Assembly: GCA_949825045.1 (NCBI GenBank)
Contig: OX463822.1
Location: 1,245,001 to 1,309,000, forward strand
Length of the DNA stretch: 64,000 nucleotides
Direction: 5' to 3'
DNA from: Argyresthia goedartella
Taxonomy: Eukaryota; Arthropoda; Insecta; Lepidoptera; Argyresthiidae
Numbering within the stretch: the first letter of the stretch is position 1; every line of letters starts with the position of its first letter. A model generated the notes under the pieces. The model had not been told where the DNA came from. It searched no databases and saw only the letters and a list, made by a program, of their open reading frames with translations. Positions 22,901 to 36,495 of the stretch are shown piece by piece. The position numbers and the translations under genes were made by a program.

Positions 22901-25900
22901 GTTAAAAAAAAAACAATTGAAAATGCAAAGATAATTATTTTGATTAAAATTATATTTGACGATTTGTCATTGTTTATGTTAAAAAAATATTAATAAATTT
23001 GAAAATTAAAATAAATATTTTTAGTTATACTTCACTACTGTTGATGTTTTGGTTATGTTTTTATAACAGTATTTTTTTTTGTATAAATAATTATCAGTTA
23101 TCAGATGAAGAGTTATCAGAAGGTTAAAATGTTAAAATGAAATGTAAGATGTTTTGCAAAGTTTGTTGATGTTGATGATGTTATTTGATTTGGAATAAAT
23201 AACAGCATATTATTTAAAAGTAGTATATTTGAAATTAAAAGATAAAAAACACATTGGATTGTATATGTTATTTATTTTAAGATTTTTAAATAAATTTTGT
23301 TTTAATTTTACAAAAAATTAGATACCAAATTTTTTTCTTTCAAAAAAAAGGTGGAAGGTGTAGTGTGTCACAACCTTTAGCCGATACGTCTCTATAATAA
23401 CCAATGTCTGTGTCCATCCTTAGTCAATAAACGCCCGTCTTTGAACCAACAAACACGTCTCTCACTACATCCCATAGGCCCATCCCTACACTTGCCCTAG
23501 GGCAGGGCTCAGGGCTGCGTGCTACAGCGAAATTGAGCTAGCCTTTACTCTTACAATACGTTCGAAAGTAAAGCCTGGCGGCCCCCACAGAACGTTTGTG
23601 ACAGATGTCAGCTAGATTACTGCAGATTCTATTGTGGGCATTGGTGGGGCAACAGCATAAAATTTGCCTTAATTGTTATGTCATTATTTTTTCTTTTCCG
23701 GCCAGCAGAGTAGCGAAAGCGTAAAAAGCAATTTTGGTATAGTCACTAACAGATAATAAGTAACAAGTTTGTAAATGTGCAATATTAAACTGCACATCAA
23801 TAATACTGATTTGCACTGCAAATATACTGATTTTCACAGCAAATATCAGGGCAAAATGCTGCGGTAGCTTAGGTGAAAATGTAAGAACAACAAAATACTT
23901 AAAACATAAGTTTTTGCTGTGAAAATCATTATTTTTGATGTGCAATTAAATACTAGCCTTTGTAAATTATCTCATTATTCGACAGAACTCAATACATACA
24001 TTATACATAATGATGCGATTCAATAAAGTAGCGGAAGCCAAGTTTCTATAAGATCAGCGCAGTCAACGGGTTTCTCCACCAAACCAGAGACGAAAATCTA
24101 TTGTTATAAAACAATACATGTTATAAAAATAGATCTCAAAGTCGATAATATCTACTAGCTGATGGAGGCTGACATAATCCTTGTGCCAAACTAACTCACT
24201 CTAAGGAAGGCAGCGCCGAGACAGGGCGTCGCTCTGCCGGACCCCTTGTTCCTCAGGTCCACTGATACGTCATCTGTCGACAAAACAAACTTGTTAACAG
24301 AACACAAACCGGTGTTAGTGCAACCTCCTCGAGGGAGTGCGGTTCCTGACACAACGGCAGCTGATGACGATCATTGGGCTAAAAGATTATGATTTAGTCT
24401 AAGATACTGATTTATCTGTTAACCGAACCGCCGCCGCTGCCGCCGCCCGTAGCAGAGTCCGATACTATCCATATGTCACCGTAACATTGTCAAACCCGTT
24501 AGTTTATATACTTACGCGTTAGTTTGTAAACTATTGACAAATTGTAACGCAGACCGACAGGGTTTAGAATTTGCGTTTATTTTTTCTTACATGTCAAGCT
24601 AACACGAAGACTATTCGGGGGCTTCGCTGCGCTCGCCCCCTCTAGTCTTCACCTATACTACCGCAGTGTTTACCCTGGTATTTCCTTTGCAATTCATGTT
24701 TACAACAGTTCACAATTTAAAGGTGTTATTATAAACTAACGCATCATATCGTAAGCAGTACGGTACAGTTTACAATTTATCGATAGTTTGTAAACTAACG
24801 AGAGAAATAAACGTTAGATTAATATTAACGGCTTTGACAATCTTACGGTGACATATATATCTCTCTACAATGATAATCACTCACTGCTGAGCTGCTGGTG
24901 GTTGTGGTGTCACAGCGGGAAGCGCCAGCAGCCCTTGTCGCTGGTGGCACGAGCGCAGAGAGGGATTCTATCTATCTATCTAAAATTATCGACACTCACT
25001 GGTTAGTTGGCGGTGGTTTAGTGCTACAAAGGGAAGCTCCAGCCCCGGTGGCAGGTGGCGCGAGCGCAGAGAGGGATTCTATCTATCTATCTACAATGGT
25101 TGTCATTGGTGAGCGGCTTGTGGTAGTAGTGACTCAGCGGGAAGCTCCAGCCCCTGACGCCGGTGTCACGAGCGCAGAGAGGGACTATATGCATTCAAAT
25201 TCAAATTCATTTTTTTCTCTCTAAATATGAACAAACGGTTATTAAAACGTCATTTTTTGCCTCTTCTCTACATTAGAACAATTTGCGAGAAGGGCGAAGA
25301 AACTCCCACAAATTGATTTTTAGATCTCTTGTCAATATAGGTTTTGTTCAACTAGTATAAATATTACATATTTTAAATATTATAATTATTATTTATTATT
25401 ATTAGCCTACATCATCCCACTGCTGGGCAAAGGCCTCTCTTCCCCTCCCCCACTCTTCACGCCCCTGGGCTACCTCCCACCAGTTGTTGTTGTGGTAGCT
25501 CAACTCGTCACCCCAGCGCTTCCTGGGCCGACCACGTCCCCGCGTCGCCTTTGTTATCCAGAGAGTTATTAGTTTGGCCCATCGGTCCAGTTGCATACGG
25601 GCGACGTGGTCTGCCCGCCCAGTCCCACTTCAATTCAGCTGCCTTTTCCGCTACGTCCTTTATTTTAGTTCTGGAGCATATCTCAGTATTCCTTACTCGA
25701 TCCACATAAATAATAAACAGGAATAAATAATAACACAATAGTAGTTTATGTGACTGCTACATAATGTAGGAGGGCATTATGGCTCGTTTCATAATAATAT
25801 CACTCGAGTTTTAATGCCTCATTATGTACAGTTACATACACTAGTTTATCTACACACATATCATAAGCTCTCTTTGATGTGTTCAGGAACCGCATGTTCG

Positions 25901-28900
25901 ACCGGCATGGTGGCATTGATAATTGTTCTGCACTTGTTTAGCTTGTTCAGAAGTACCAACTTCACAGACAAACTAGGGGCGGCACGCAGGCGGGCGTCGG
26001 TGTGCGAAATTTGAATGTCATAATTTGTCGCAAATTGATACATTATGGTTATACTAACATACATACATATGCTCACGCCTATTTCCCGGAAGAGGGGTAG
26101 GCAGAGACCAAAGAGGTATAATGTATCAATATTCAGATAAGAACTGAGTTTTTACCAAGTAGTATATCATTATGCAGGTCGTAACGTGCGGTTTGTGGAC
26201 GCAGTAAAGAGGGTTTATGATACGTGTGTAGATAAAATCATTAAACCACTGAGTTAGATTAACATTATGCACTCTTGTCATTTATGCAATCTTGTATATT
26301 GTAATCTTTTTAGATAAAGTGGTTTTCATATGGTTTTTAAATTGCTCAAATTGCAATTTCACAATCTCCAGAGGTATCTTGTTGTATTAGAGAATGCATT
26401 GACCCTTGAAAGAATTGCAACTACTGTGTGATTATTTCTTAGTTTAACATTATAGCTATACGTTGAAAGGTTCTTCGGTACGTATGTACATTATATTTTC
26501 AAAATAAATTGACTTGCAATAGTTAGAAAGTCAATTTGTTTAAAAAGTTATCTTAGGGAGTGTATTTTAAATTATAAACTGCTTGAATAGCTCTTTTCTG
26601 TAATATAAAAATAGTTTGACTCTGTGTAGCGGGTTGCTCCCCTCCCTCACATATGGCGAGGGGGGTGATGGCTGGTGCACAAGTCATACTCGTGAACGGG
26701 TGCTGCTTGGGGAGGACTGGTCCAGTCTGGTTTCTCATAAGTTATGTTCATTCCAGCTTGTCTTTGTTCTTATTTATTTATTTTGTTAGATTTTTATTTT
26801 GAGACATCTTATTGGCACTTAAGATACGATGTTATAATATTGTCATTAGATTATATAATTTGTATATTGTACATTGCGTAATAACAAAAAAATACATAAA
26901 TAAATAATAGAGTTTCTTGGTGCTATCTTCTCTGACGGGCGTATTTCTATTTTTTGTTCATAAAATTCATACAAGATAACTCTGCTTTATTTAATTCAAA
27001 AAGTTGCCTAGTCATTCAATTTTGATTTACCGTTGCTGTTACATTTAACATCAAATCACATCTCTTTCATTTAAAAACTTTATTCTATTTGAATAATTTT
27101 TAAGAAGTCTGAATAAATTTGGTTCGGGTTCTGTTCACAAAAGTCCAGGACTGGCAAATTAATATCTAGGTTTTTCATATATCTTTCTAGTCTATGGGAT
27201 GTGATTGGCCTATAACATAATGGATCAAATCAATTGGGATAGAAACTGTTTGACCGCTGTGATCAGATTGTAAACAGTTACTCACACTTCAATGGTGAAT
27301 GCACAATCACAAAAACGTTATAAAAGTCGGCTCTAAAAATACATGATATCAATTAAATGGTTTAAATAAAGTTATTATGTATAATAATTAACTTTTTATG
27401 TTTTTACATAGTTTAGTGACGGCTTCCTCCACAATTTTCTCAATTGCAATGCCCTTTTTCATCCCTGGGGGGTCTGTAGCCACAAACAATAATATGAGTA
27501 TCTAACTCAACACAGGTTAGGTCTATTTGTCTTTCTACAGTAAGTGCAAGAACATCTTTCGTTGTTTTACTTTAACTCTTAATTGGGCTTGAGCATGCAA
27601 AATTTTTCGTTTGTTTTCGTTTTTATTAACAGCCATCAATAAACGAAAATTAAAAGTTGAAAAAGGGTTATTAATATTTTTTACTAATATTAAAGAGCCA
27701 CCTCTATCAGCAGTCTTTCTATTGTAACAACTGACAATTTCGTAATGATTTATGTTAAAAGACATATTTTCCTTTACCCAATGTTCTGTAGTGTAATCTA
27801 TCTATCTACAATTGCCGTCACTCGCTGGTGTGGTGCTGGCGGTAAATGTGCCACAACGGGAAGCGCCAGCCCATGCCACCGGTGGCACGAGCGCAGAGAG
27901 GGATTTTATCTACCTCTATAGAGTCAGAGTCAGTCATTTTTTTATTGAATATAAATAAATAAATTATCTTATTCAACGTCAAAATTATACTTACTTATCA
28001 ATTACAATAAGTCAATTTTTTTTTATATAAAAAAAGACCACCGTTTCGGAAGGTGGGCCTCGGGGTTAAGAAGAAACGGCAAGAAACTCCCCCATACCTT
28101 TTTTTTAAAAAAGTGACTTTACAACAGGTACTGGTTTCGGTCTAAGGAAATTCGCCGGAGAGTGATAGACTTGATCCATCGCCCCTCGTCGAATTTCTGT
28201 GCGCTGCGATGGTATGGACCATGCAGTTTTGTCATCTAAGTATTCCTTAATACTATAATAGGACTTTCTTATCAGCTCATTTTTAACATGGTTTTTGAAC
28301 CTCTTTTCAGGAAGGATCAATGATTCCTGTGGTATTTTATTGTAGAAGCGAATACAGAGCCCCATGAATGATGTGCCTACTTTACTTAGTCTAAATAATG
28401 GTAGTGCTAACCTATTTTTATTTCTAGTGTTAATTGTATGGTTATCACCTACAATTTTAAATAAAGCTATGTTTTTTCTTACATGCATGATATTCTCGTA
28501 TATATATTGACAGGTGACCGTAAGTATATTAATTTCTTTGAATTTTTCTCTTAATGATTCTCTAGCATCTAATTGATATATCGCCCTGATCGCCCTTTTT
28601 TGTAAGAAAAATATCGTATTTATATCTGCAGCTCTCCCCCAGAGCAATATTCCATAAGACATAATACTGTGAAAATAACTAAAGTAAACCAATCTGGCAG
28701 TTTCAACATCTGTAAGATATCTGATTTGTCTGACCGCAAAAGCGGCTGAGCTAAGTCTTCGTGCGGGATTAGTTAAGTGAGGACCCCATTGAAGTTTCGA
28801 ATCTATAGTGATTCCGAGAAAGATTGTGTCTTCAACGAGGTCCAATCTTTCAGATCCTATTCTAACACTGCTTTCAACCTGTCGTACATTAGGCAAACAA

Positions 28901-31900
28901 AATTTGATACATTTAGTCTTCTTTGAGTTTAATAACAGGTTGTTTACATTGAACCAACTTAACACATGAGAGAGTGTACTATTTGCGTCGTCTAGAATTT
29001 CTTCTTGTCTTTTCACCTTGAAAATAATAGATGTGTCATCAGCAAATAGAACAATCTGAGTAATTTTTTCCACCATATAAGGCAGGTCATTCATGTACAC
29101 TAAGAAAGGAACGGACCTAAGATAGAACCCTGGGGTAGACCAATATTCATATGGGTTCCAGTGGACTTGCATCTGTTTATATCTACTTTTAGTAATCTTT
29201 CCATTAAATAAGATTCCATTAATTTTAACGCATTATCTTTGAGACCATAGTGTTGAAGTTTGAGCAAAAGAGTTTGATGGTCCACACAGTCAAAGGCCTT
29301 GGAAAGATCACAGAAAATACCAACCGCATCCTGTGATCCTTCCCACGCACTATAAATGTGTTCTACTAGCGCTACTCCGGCGTCTGTTGTTGATCTGCCT
29401 TTGGTGAATCCGAACTGTTTTTTGTGGAGTAGCCCAGATGCATTGAAGTGAGAGAGCATTTGACTCAATATGACCTTTTCAAACACCTTGCTCAACACTG
29501 GCAATACAGATACAGGTCTGAAGTTGGCAGGGTCTTGTTTACTACCGGATTTGAAAAGTGGTATTAATCTGCTCATTTTCATGAGGTCAGGTCTATATAC
29601 AATACTATATAAAATGATAGTCACTCACTGGTTAGTTGCTGGTGGTAGTAGTGCCACAACGGGAAGCGCCAGCCCCGGTCGCCGGTGGCGGCTCCGGCAT
29701 CCCGCACCGCGCGCCAGAGCGCCGCGTTGTTACTGAAGCAGCCGAACGCGCCGCCGCCCGTCGCCAGCAGGACGCCGTCTGTGCACGAGTGCAGAGAGGG
29801 ATTCAGTGACGACGAGTACGTTTACAAAGATAAGTAACTCCTTCCTAAACAGAGATACTAGCTTCGTAACATTCTAAAATAGTATTGCAGCGATCGACAA
29901 AAACGCGTCATGTCACGCCTTTTCTCATACGGGGTAATAGGTAATGGGGAGTTTTCAGACGGTTAATTAAAAAAACTTCCAAATAGGTCGCTAGAGGGCG
30001 GGAGAGAATTTGAGGTTAACTCTGCGGTCCGAAATGATGAAAATGTATAAGAGCGAGCTTTGGTCCTTACACAGTTCGGGCTAAGTTACAAATATGAAAT
30101 GTCACAGATCACAATATACAATAATGTGGTACTCTGTGGTAGCTGCTTTGAAAACTGAACTGTCAGAAAATCCCTAATAGTGGTCGATATACGTTAAAAA
30201 AACGCAAATCGATGTACAGCAGAGCCATTTGGTATATTGGTACTTTAAATTAAAACAATCATTTTGAGCGGTAGTTATTAAAAATATTCCCAAGGTCAGT
30301 AATGACGTAATATATTTTTTTGAATAGAATATTTTTATTTATTCCAGAAATCTATCGTGTGTGGTAACAAATGAAAGGGCTTCATGAGTTCTGATCCCTC
30401 CAACTGCTGTTGCTCTCCTTGAGCTCATAAAAAGGGCTATGTTTCAGGCTGGAGAAATATGGGACCTTCTAAAGATATTTAATACTGCTTTCTATTTCTA
30501 AAAATATAGTTCGATATGTTTCAAAATATTCTTGATCACAAAATTTTACTAAAGAAAAAAAAAAAAATAGTAAATGCTAATATTTCGACCTCTGTGGCTT
30601 AGCGGTTGTAGCTCTGCCTACCATGCGAGAGGTCCCGGATTCGATCTTCGGCTGGGGAAAAGAAAAAAAACCCCAGGTCTTGGATGTTTATGTGTGACGT
30701 CGCTGTTTCCGGCTCCCACGACACAGGTATCCTAGTATGGGGCCAGAAGCAATGTATGTGCCTGTATATAAATGTTTATGTTTATTTTGTAAATAGCCTG
30801 AGGTTCGATATGAGTATATTAAGAGACATTTAGGAATGGAGGAGCCCAATCTTGGTATGTTTTGCAAATATATCTTGGATTTTTAGGAAACTGGTGAAAG
30901 GGAACTATAGCTTTAACCCAAAGTACCTGTGTGCCCAACGGCTATCCTGTACATCGGTTTGCGGTTCCTATCAATATTGGCTTTGTACATCGCCCACTAT
31001 AATTGAATACTCCATTTGCCAAGGGGCTTGCCAAGCCAAGGGGCTTGCCAATCGCCGAAGACATGGAGATGCCGCTTCAATTGCAAAAGAATCTTATCTC
31101 AACGTCATCTAGAAAAGTTTCGGGAAAGGATAGACCATGTGAAGGGGTAGACTGAAGTAGATGATGACTCACGAGTAAGCGTAGCAATGTCCACCACCAA
31201 CGTGGGTTTGAACGCCACTTGTCCATAGACCAGCGCATCTGCCATCATCAACCGACCTTCCATGTCCGTGTCTTCTATCTGCGAACATATAAATGTCATG
31301 AACTTACGAGTGCGAACAAACCAATATACTCATTTTTGGTAAAAGGAGTATCTCACTCTTTCCCGGAGAGGGATAAAGAAAAAACTCCAGGTCTTGGATA
31401 TTTGTGTGTGTGACGTCACTGGTTCTGGTTCCTACGACACAGTGTACCCTAGTGTGGGTCCAAAAGCAATGTTTATAAATGTTTATGTTTGTTATGTTAA
31501 ATGAGCACTACTTCTCTCTTTCGTGATAGTTATTGTATGTATGATGTGTGTATTCCTATAGTCCACGTCAGGTTCGGATGGCCAGAGGGGAAAGGGGAAG
31601 TCCCGCACACCCGCAATGGCGCCGCGTCACCTTTGTCATAGTGCTGCGCGAGTCTGCAGATCGACCTAGTTTATTGATTCCGATATTGCTGACGTTAATG
31701 CTTGTATATCCACTTGGTATTAACATGGCATCAGCAGCTTTATGCGTAACTCTCTGAAGTTCATAGCGTGTGTCTATGGTTCATCTCATGCTCATACAAT
31801 TTCATCGATTGCGGGGTATCACCGAAGGCCTCTAGGCTTCATTCAATGAGCTTGGGTTTGGCCTCCATTATGATGCTACTTGCGTGATACCAATTTGAGA

Positions 31901-34900
31901 GAGGAAGCTGGTGCAAGGTGTCAAACGTAAAAGTCTATATGAAGTTCATAGCTCAGACGACTTACGCCATAAGGCTGCTGGTGCCTCTTCGTCATCTCTG
32001 AAAAGGAAACACCTCTGGTCCCATTCTCAAGCATGTGAACTCGCCAGAAAACTACTGACACATTTTACTTGTACCTATACATTGGAAAGATCCTAAAACT
32101 TGTTTGTGACTGGACAATATTTGGAATTCGTAAAAGTACAGTGATCTTGTATGACTTTTATTGTATGTATGACAAAATACCTATAACTTTGTCAGAAAAT
32201 TTCATGACTAAGTAAAAAAATATCCCCAAACTTTCAAGTTTGTTTGGAGAACTGCAAAAACTTTACACAATAATAGAAAAATACAAAATTTAAATAATGG
32301 AATGAAAACGGTGTCGCAAATAATAAACCGTAAAACTGACAAACTTATACCAAGGGACAAGGATTTCTGCTTAAATCCAACCCTGAGGAAGCTCGAGCTT
32401 TCGAAACATTCTTCAGCAATGTACCCTTACTCACAACAGAGCGTCTAAATTCATCTGCATATGACACATGCAGAGACTTAGTTAAAAAACAGTACTAGCG
32501 TCAGTAATGTAGATTGTAAACTCATCATGTATATCCCCAGGACAGGTGTTGACGATGGAGCAAAGTCAAAGTCAAAGTACTTTATTACTGTAGATATTTA
32601 CATATACTTAGCAAACGTCATTTTTTGCCTCCTCTCTACATTGGACCACTGTGGGAGTAACTCCCACAGATTGATTTTTAGATCTCTTTTAAAAATCGGT
32701 TGTGCTTAACTAATACAAATAGGAAAAGTTTAATTATTATGATTAATAAGCAGGAATAAATAATTACAAAATTATTAACAGCAAGGTCTGTGTTGAGCCA
32801 GATTAACCCCATACAGTCCCGTCATTTAAGTAATCTTGAACATTGTAATATCCCTTTATCGACAAAGTCGCTTTAACATGCTTTTAAATTGCTCAAATGG
32901 CAATTTCAAAATCTTCAGAGTTATTTTATTGTAGTAGAGAATACCCTGACCCTTAAAAGAATTGCTAACCCTCGCGAGTCTTAACCGGGGCGCACATAGT
33001 CTGTGATTATTTCTTAGGTTAACATTACAGCTAACCCTAAGTTTGGAAAATGTTGTAAGGTTCTTGCGTACATACATTATATTTTCGAAAATAAATTGAC
33101 TTGCTACATTTAATATGTCAATTTCTTTAAAATGCTCTCTTAAGGAGTCTGTGCGTTTTAAATTAAAAATTGCTCGAATAGCTCTTTTCTCTAAAATAAA
33201 AATTATTTGAATATCCGCTGCTTTCTTCCACAACAAGATACCATAGGACATGACACTATGAGAGTAACTAAAATATACTAGCCTAGATGTAGCCACTTCC
33301 GTGCTTTGTCTGATGTTCCTAACAGCGTAAGCCGCAGAACTTAATTTACCAGCTAATTTATCTATGTGGGCTCCCCACTGCAATTTGCTATCAATGGTTA
33401 TTCCAAGAAACTTCGTATCATTTACTAAATTTAACGTGCTGTTGTCTAACACTAAACTGGTCTCAACTTGCCTGACATTTGGAAGTGAGAATTTGATGCA
33501 TTTGGTTTTACCAGCGTTTAACAATAAATTATTGACTGTGAACTAAATCAAGGTTAAAGACAATACACCATTAACATCATCAAAATGTCAATCATCATCA
33601 AGTGCAGTTATTTTACAAAGTCTCTGCTTCATATGGAGATGAATTTAGACGCTCTGTTGTGAGTAAGGGTAAATTAGTGAAGAATGTTTCAAAAGCTCGA
33701 GCTACCTCAGCGTTGGATTTAACAACATCATCACCTATCTTTAAGCAGAAATCATTGTCCCTTGGTATAACTTTGCCAGTTTCACGGTTTATGATTTGCC
33801 AAACCGTTTTCATTCTATTATTTGAATTTTGTATTTTTCTATTAATGTGTAAAGTTTTTGCAGTTCTACAAACCAACTTGAAAGTTTTGGAATATTTTTT
33901 AAGATTGTCACGAAATTTTATATCAAAGTTATAGGTTTTTTGTTCATAAAGGTCTTACAAGATAGCTCTACTTACGAATACGAAATGTTGCCCAGTCTTC
34001 AACTTTCTTTAATTTAAAAAAAATATTGAATTCTGTTTGTATAATGTTGAAGAAGTCAGAATAGATTTTGTTCGGGTTCTGTTCATCAAAATCCGGTACT
34101 GGCAAACCCATATCTAAGTTTTTCATATACATCTCTAGTCTATGGGATGTAATAGGCCCATAAAATGATGGATCAGTCTTATTATTACTAGCAATTGGGA
34201 ATGAAACTGTTTGACCACTGTGATCGGAGGGTAAACAGTTAATTACATTTTTACTTGTGAATGCACAGTCACAAAAAACGTTATCTAAGCTAGTTAGGCT
34301 GGTAAGTGTAATTCTAGTCGGTTCTAGAAATATATGATATAAATTAAATGATTTGAACAGAGTTATTAGTCGTCGCTTCAGTGTTGTATCTACAAGCAAA
34401 TCTACATTAAGATCGCCACAAATAATTAACTTTTTTGTTATTACAAAGTTTAATGAGGGCTTCCTCCATAATTTTCTCGAATATTTCAAAATTGCCATGG
34501 CCTGTTTCATCTCTCGGAGGTCTGTAGACACAAACAAAAATATGGCTATCCAACTCAACACCGGATACCTCTATTTGTCTTTCAACAGTAAGTGCAAGAA
34601 TATCTTTCCGTTGTTTCACCTTAATATTATTTTTCACTAAGATTAAAGAACCACCTCTATCGGCAGTCTTTCTATTGTAACAACTGACAATTTTGTAATT
34701 ATTTATGTTAAAAGACATCATATTTTCCTTTAACCAGTGTTCTGTAATATGTACAAATAACATCAGTGTCAGAATTATTAAGAAATAATTCTAATACAAG
34801 TTCTTTGCCAGGTAGCCCCTGCATGTTTTGATGGGTAATATTTAAGTGGGGCTTACCCTTTGTCGTTGAGTGTTTCGGGTGACACGTGAAGCTGTAGGTC

Positions 34901-36461
34901 CCGGGTACTATCGCTACTTGGTAGTAAAGGTGACCCAGAATTAACGCAAAATTTTATTTTAATAGAAAACACACTTTTTAGTATTTTTATTAAATTATAA
35001 AGTAAATACGATAGGGTTATTTAGGGAATTTCAAAAAAAAAATGCCATCGGGCAAATGGCCTCTACTTCGTGGGTGCATGCACATCAAACTTTTGTCGAA
35101 ATGTTCCATGCACATTTTACATAAATGTGGTTGAAGTTAGTTTATGCAGCGTTGAATATCCTCTGTTAATGCACGGGAGGACGTGGGCTTGTTGGCATAC
35201 ACCTGATTTCAAATAACCAGTATGTTTAGTGTCTCCAACTGCTCCATTCTTCCTGAATTTTGCAATAAATCTCTTCACAATGGAAACATTTTTCTATCCT
35301 GTAAAGCTCCATTTTTACTAACCCTAAACTGTCAGCTGTCATATTGTGTTTAGGGTTGCCAGGAATTTACTGCACAAATGGCGGCATATTAAAAATCTTG
35401 CGTTAATTCTGGGTCACAATTTAGGAGTCATAAAACCTCTCCACCAACCCGCACTGAGCCAGCGTGGTGGAGCATGGCTTAATCTTCTCTTATCCCAGTA
35501 AACAGCTGTGTCCCTTGGTGGGTATGATAGTTGGCTACATTTAATTAAATGTAATTGAAATAAACAAATCGGCCATACCTGTATGGAGAGTCCGTTGAGC
35601 GCTCGCACCATGTCTCCCACCTTCATGCACTGTCCGCTCACCATGTTCTCGCAGAGGGGTATGACGCACGCCACGTTGATTGGGACCTGAGTACACAACT
35701 ATAAATTAGAAATGTAAAACCCCCTGACACATGAAGGAAACCTTACGGCTGAAATTTGATTCGCTTGGTTCACATACATAGATACAATGCAGAAAACCGC
35801 GAGAACGACTAAAGTTTCGTAGAAGCCCTCAACCATTCTTGCTGCTGCAGCGCCCCCTGGTGGTCAACGGCTGGAAAACATATCTATTAATAATAATAAT
35901 GATAATCTTTATTTCAGGTTAACAAACAAAAGCAAATTATTAATATAATTTGCAGTCAATAATTTAAGCTGAGTATTGACCGAACCAACACATTTAAACA
36001 TAATTTAACATATTTTATAACAAAGGATACAAAAACTTAAGCCTAAGGGATTTTCTTCCCTAGCTAGGCTTAAGTTTTTGGGATGGTCGGTTTCGTTTCC
36101 CTAAAGCGTCGGTATATCTAAGATCTATATCTAGTTTCACGAAGAAAACGCACCGAAATCGGCCTAGTAGTTTTCCAGGAAAATGGTAATGGACATCCAT
36201 ACATACATAAACACACATACAAACAAACTCTAACCCTAAATGCATACATCGGCCGCGTTCCGTGCCGCCCGTCGCCCGTAGTCGCAGGTAAAAAGGTACA
36301 TTGACCCAAAAACTAAATAAATTCAGGAAGCAGATTGTGACTGTGATTGTGAGGAGGGGATATAGGAATCCATCTCGCAGGCGCAATCAAAGAGTATAGA
36401 TGGACAGGCTTTGCTATAATTAAATAATTATGCTATGGATAAATATTGAGTAAATACCCAT

Positions 36462-36495
<34 letters not shown>

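Larger units (their letters stand above)
19937..23490 (+). mobile_element. non-autonomous LTR element (LARD-like), 3.55 kb
   Basis: 132-bp LTRs at 19937-20068 and 23359-23490 are identical by eye, TG…CA, flanked by the 4-bp TSD CTTG (19933-19936, 23491-23494). A primer site TGGCGACCTAGCC starts at 20069 directly after the left LTR. A purine-rich tract (aaaaaaaggtggaagg) ends at 23358. The 3.29-kb interior is AT-rich with no frame over 100 codons and no gag or pol. This fits a large retrotransposon derivative moved by proteins of another element. Identical LTRs imply recent insertion. Confidence 0.92.
25192..27795 (-). mobile_element. jockey-like LINE (copy D), internally deleted
   Basis: 3' UTR at 25192-25380 and 25700-25740, RT C-terminal remains at 26210-26600, and endonuclease part at 27000-27790 (27535-27765 reads [16 protein letters not shown]). 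It belongs to the same family as 32560-34790. It holds a nested RTE fragment and other inserts, and most of RT is missing. Confidence 0.75.

Noticed and set aside
24869..25186. Shortened exon-10 copies as genuine alternative exons
   Set aside because: Copies C and D have in-frame stops, B and A have lost the normal donor, and most have no AG acceptor before the coding piece. Kept as pseudo-exons.
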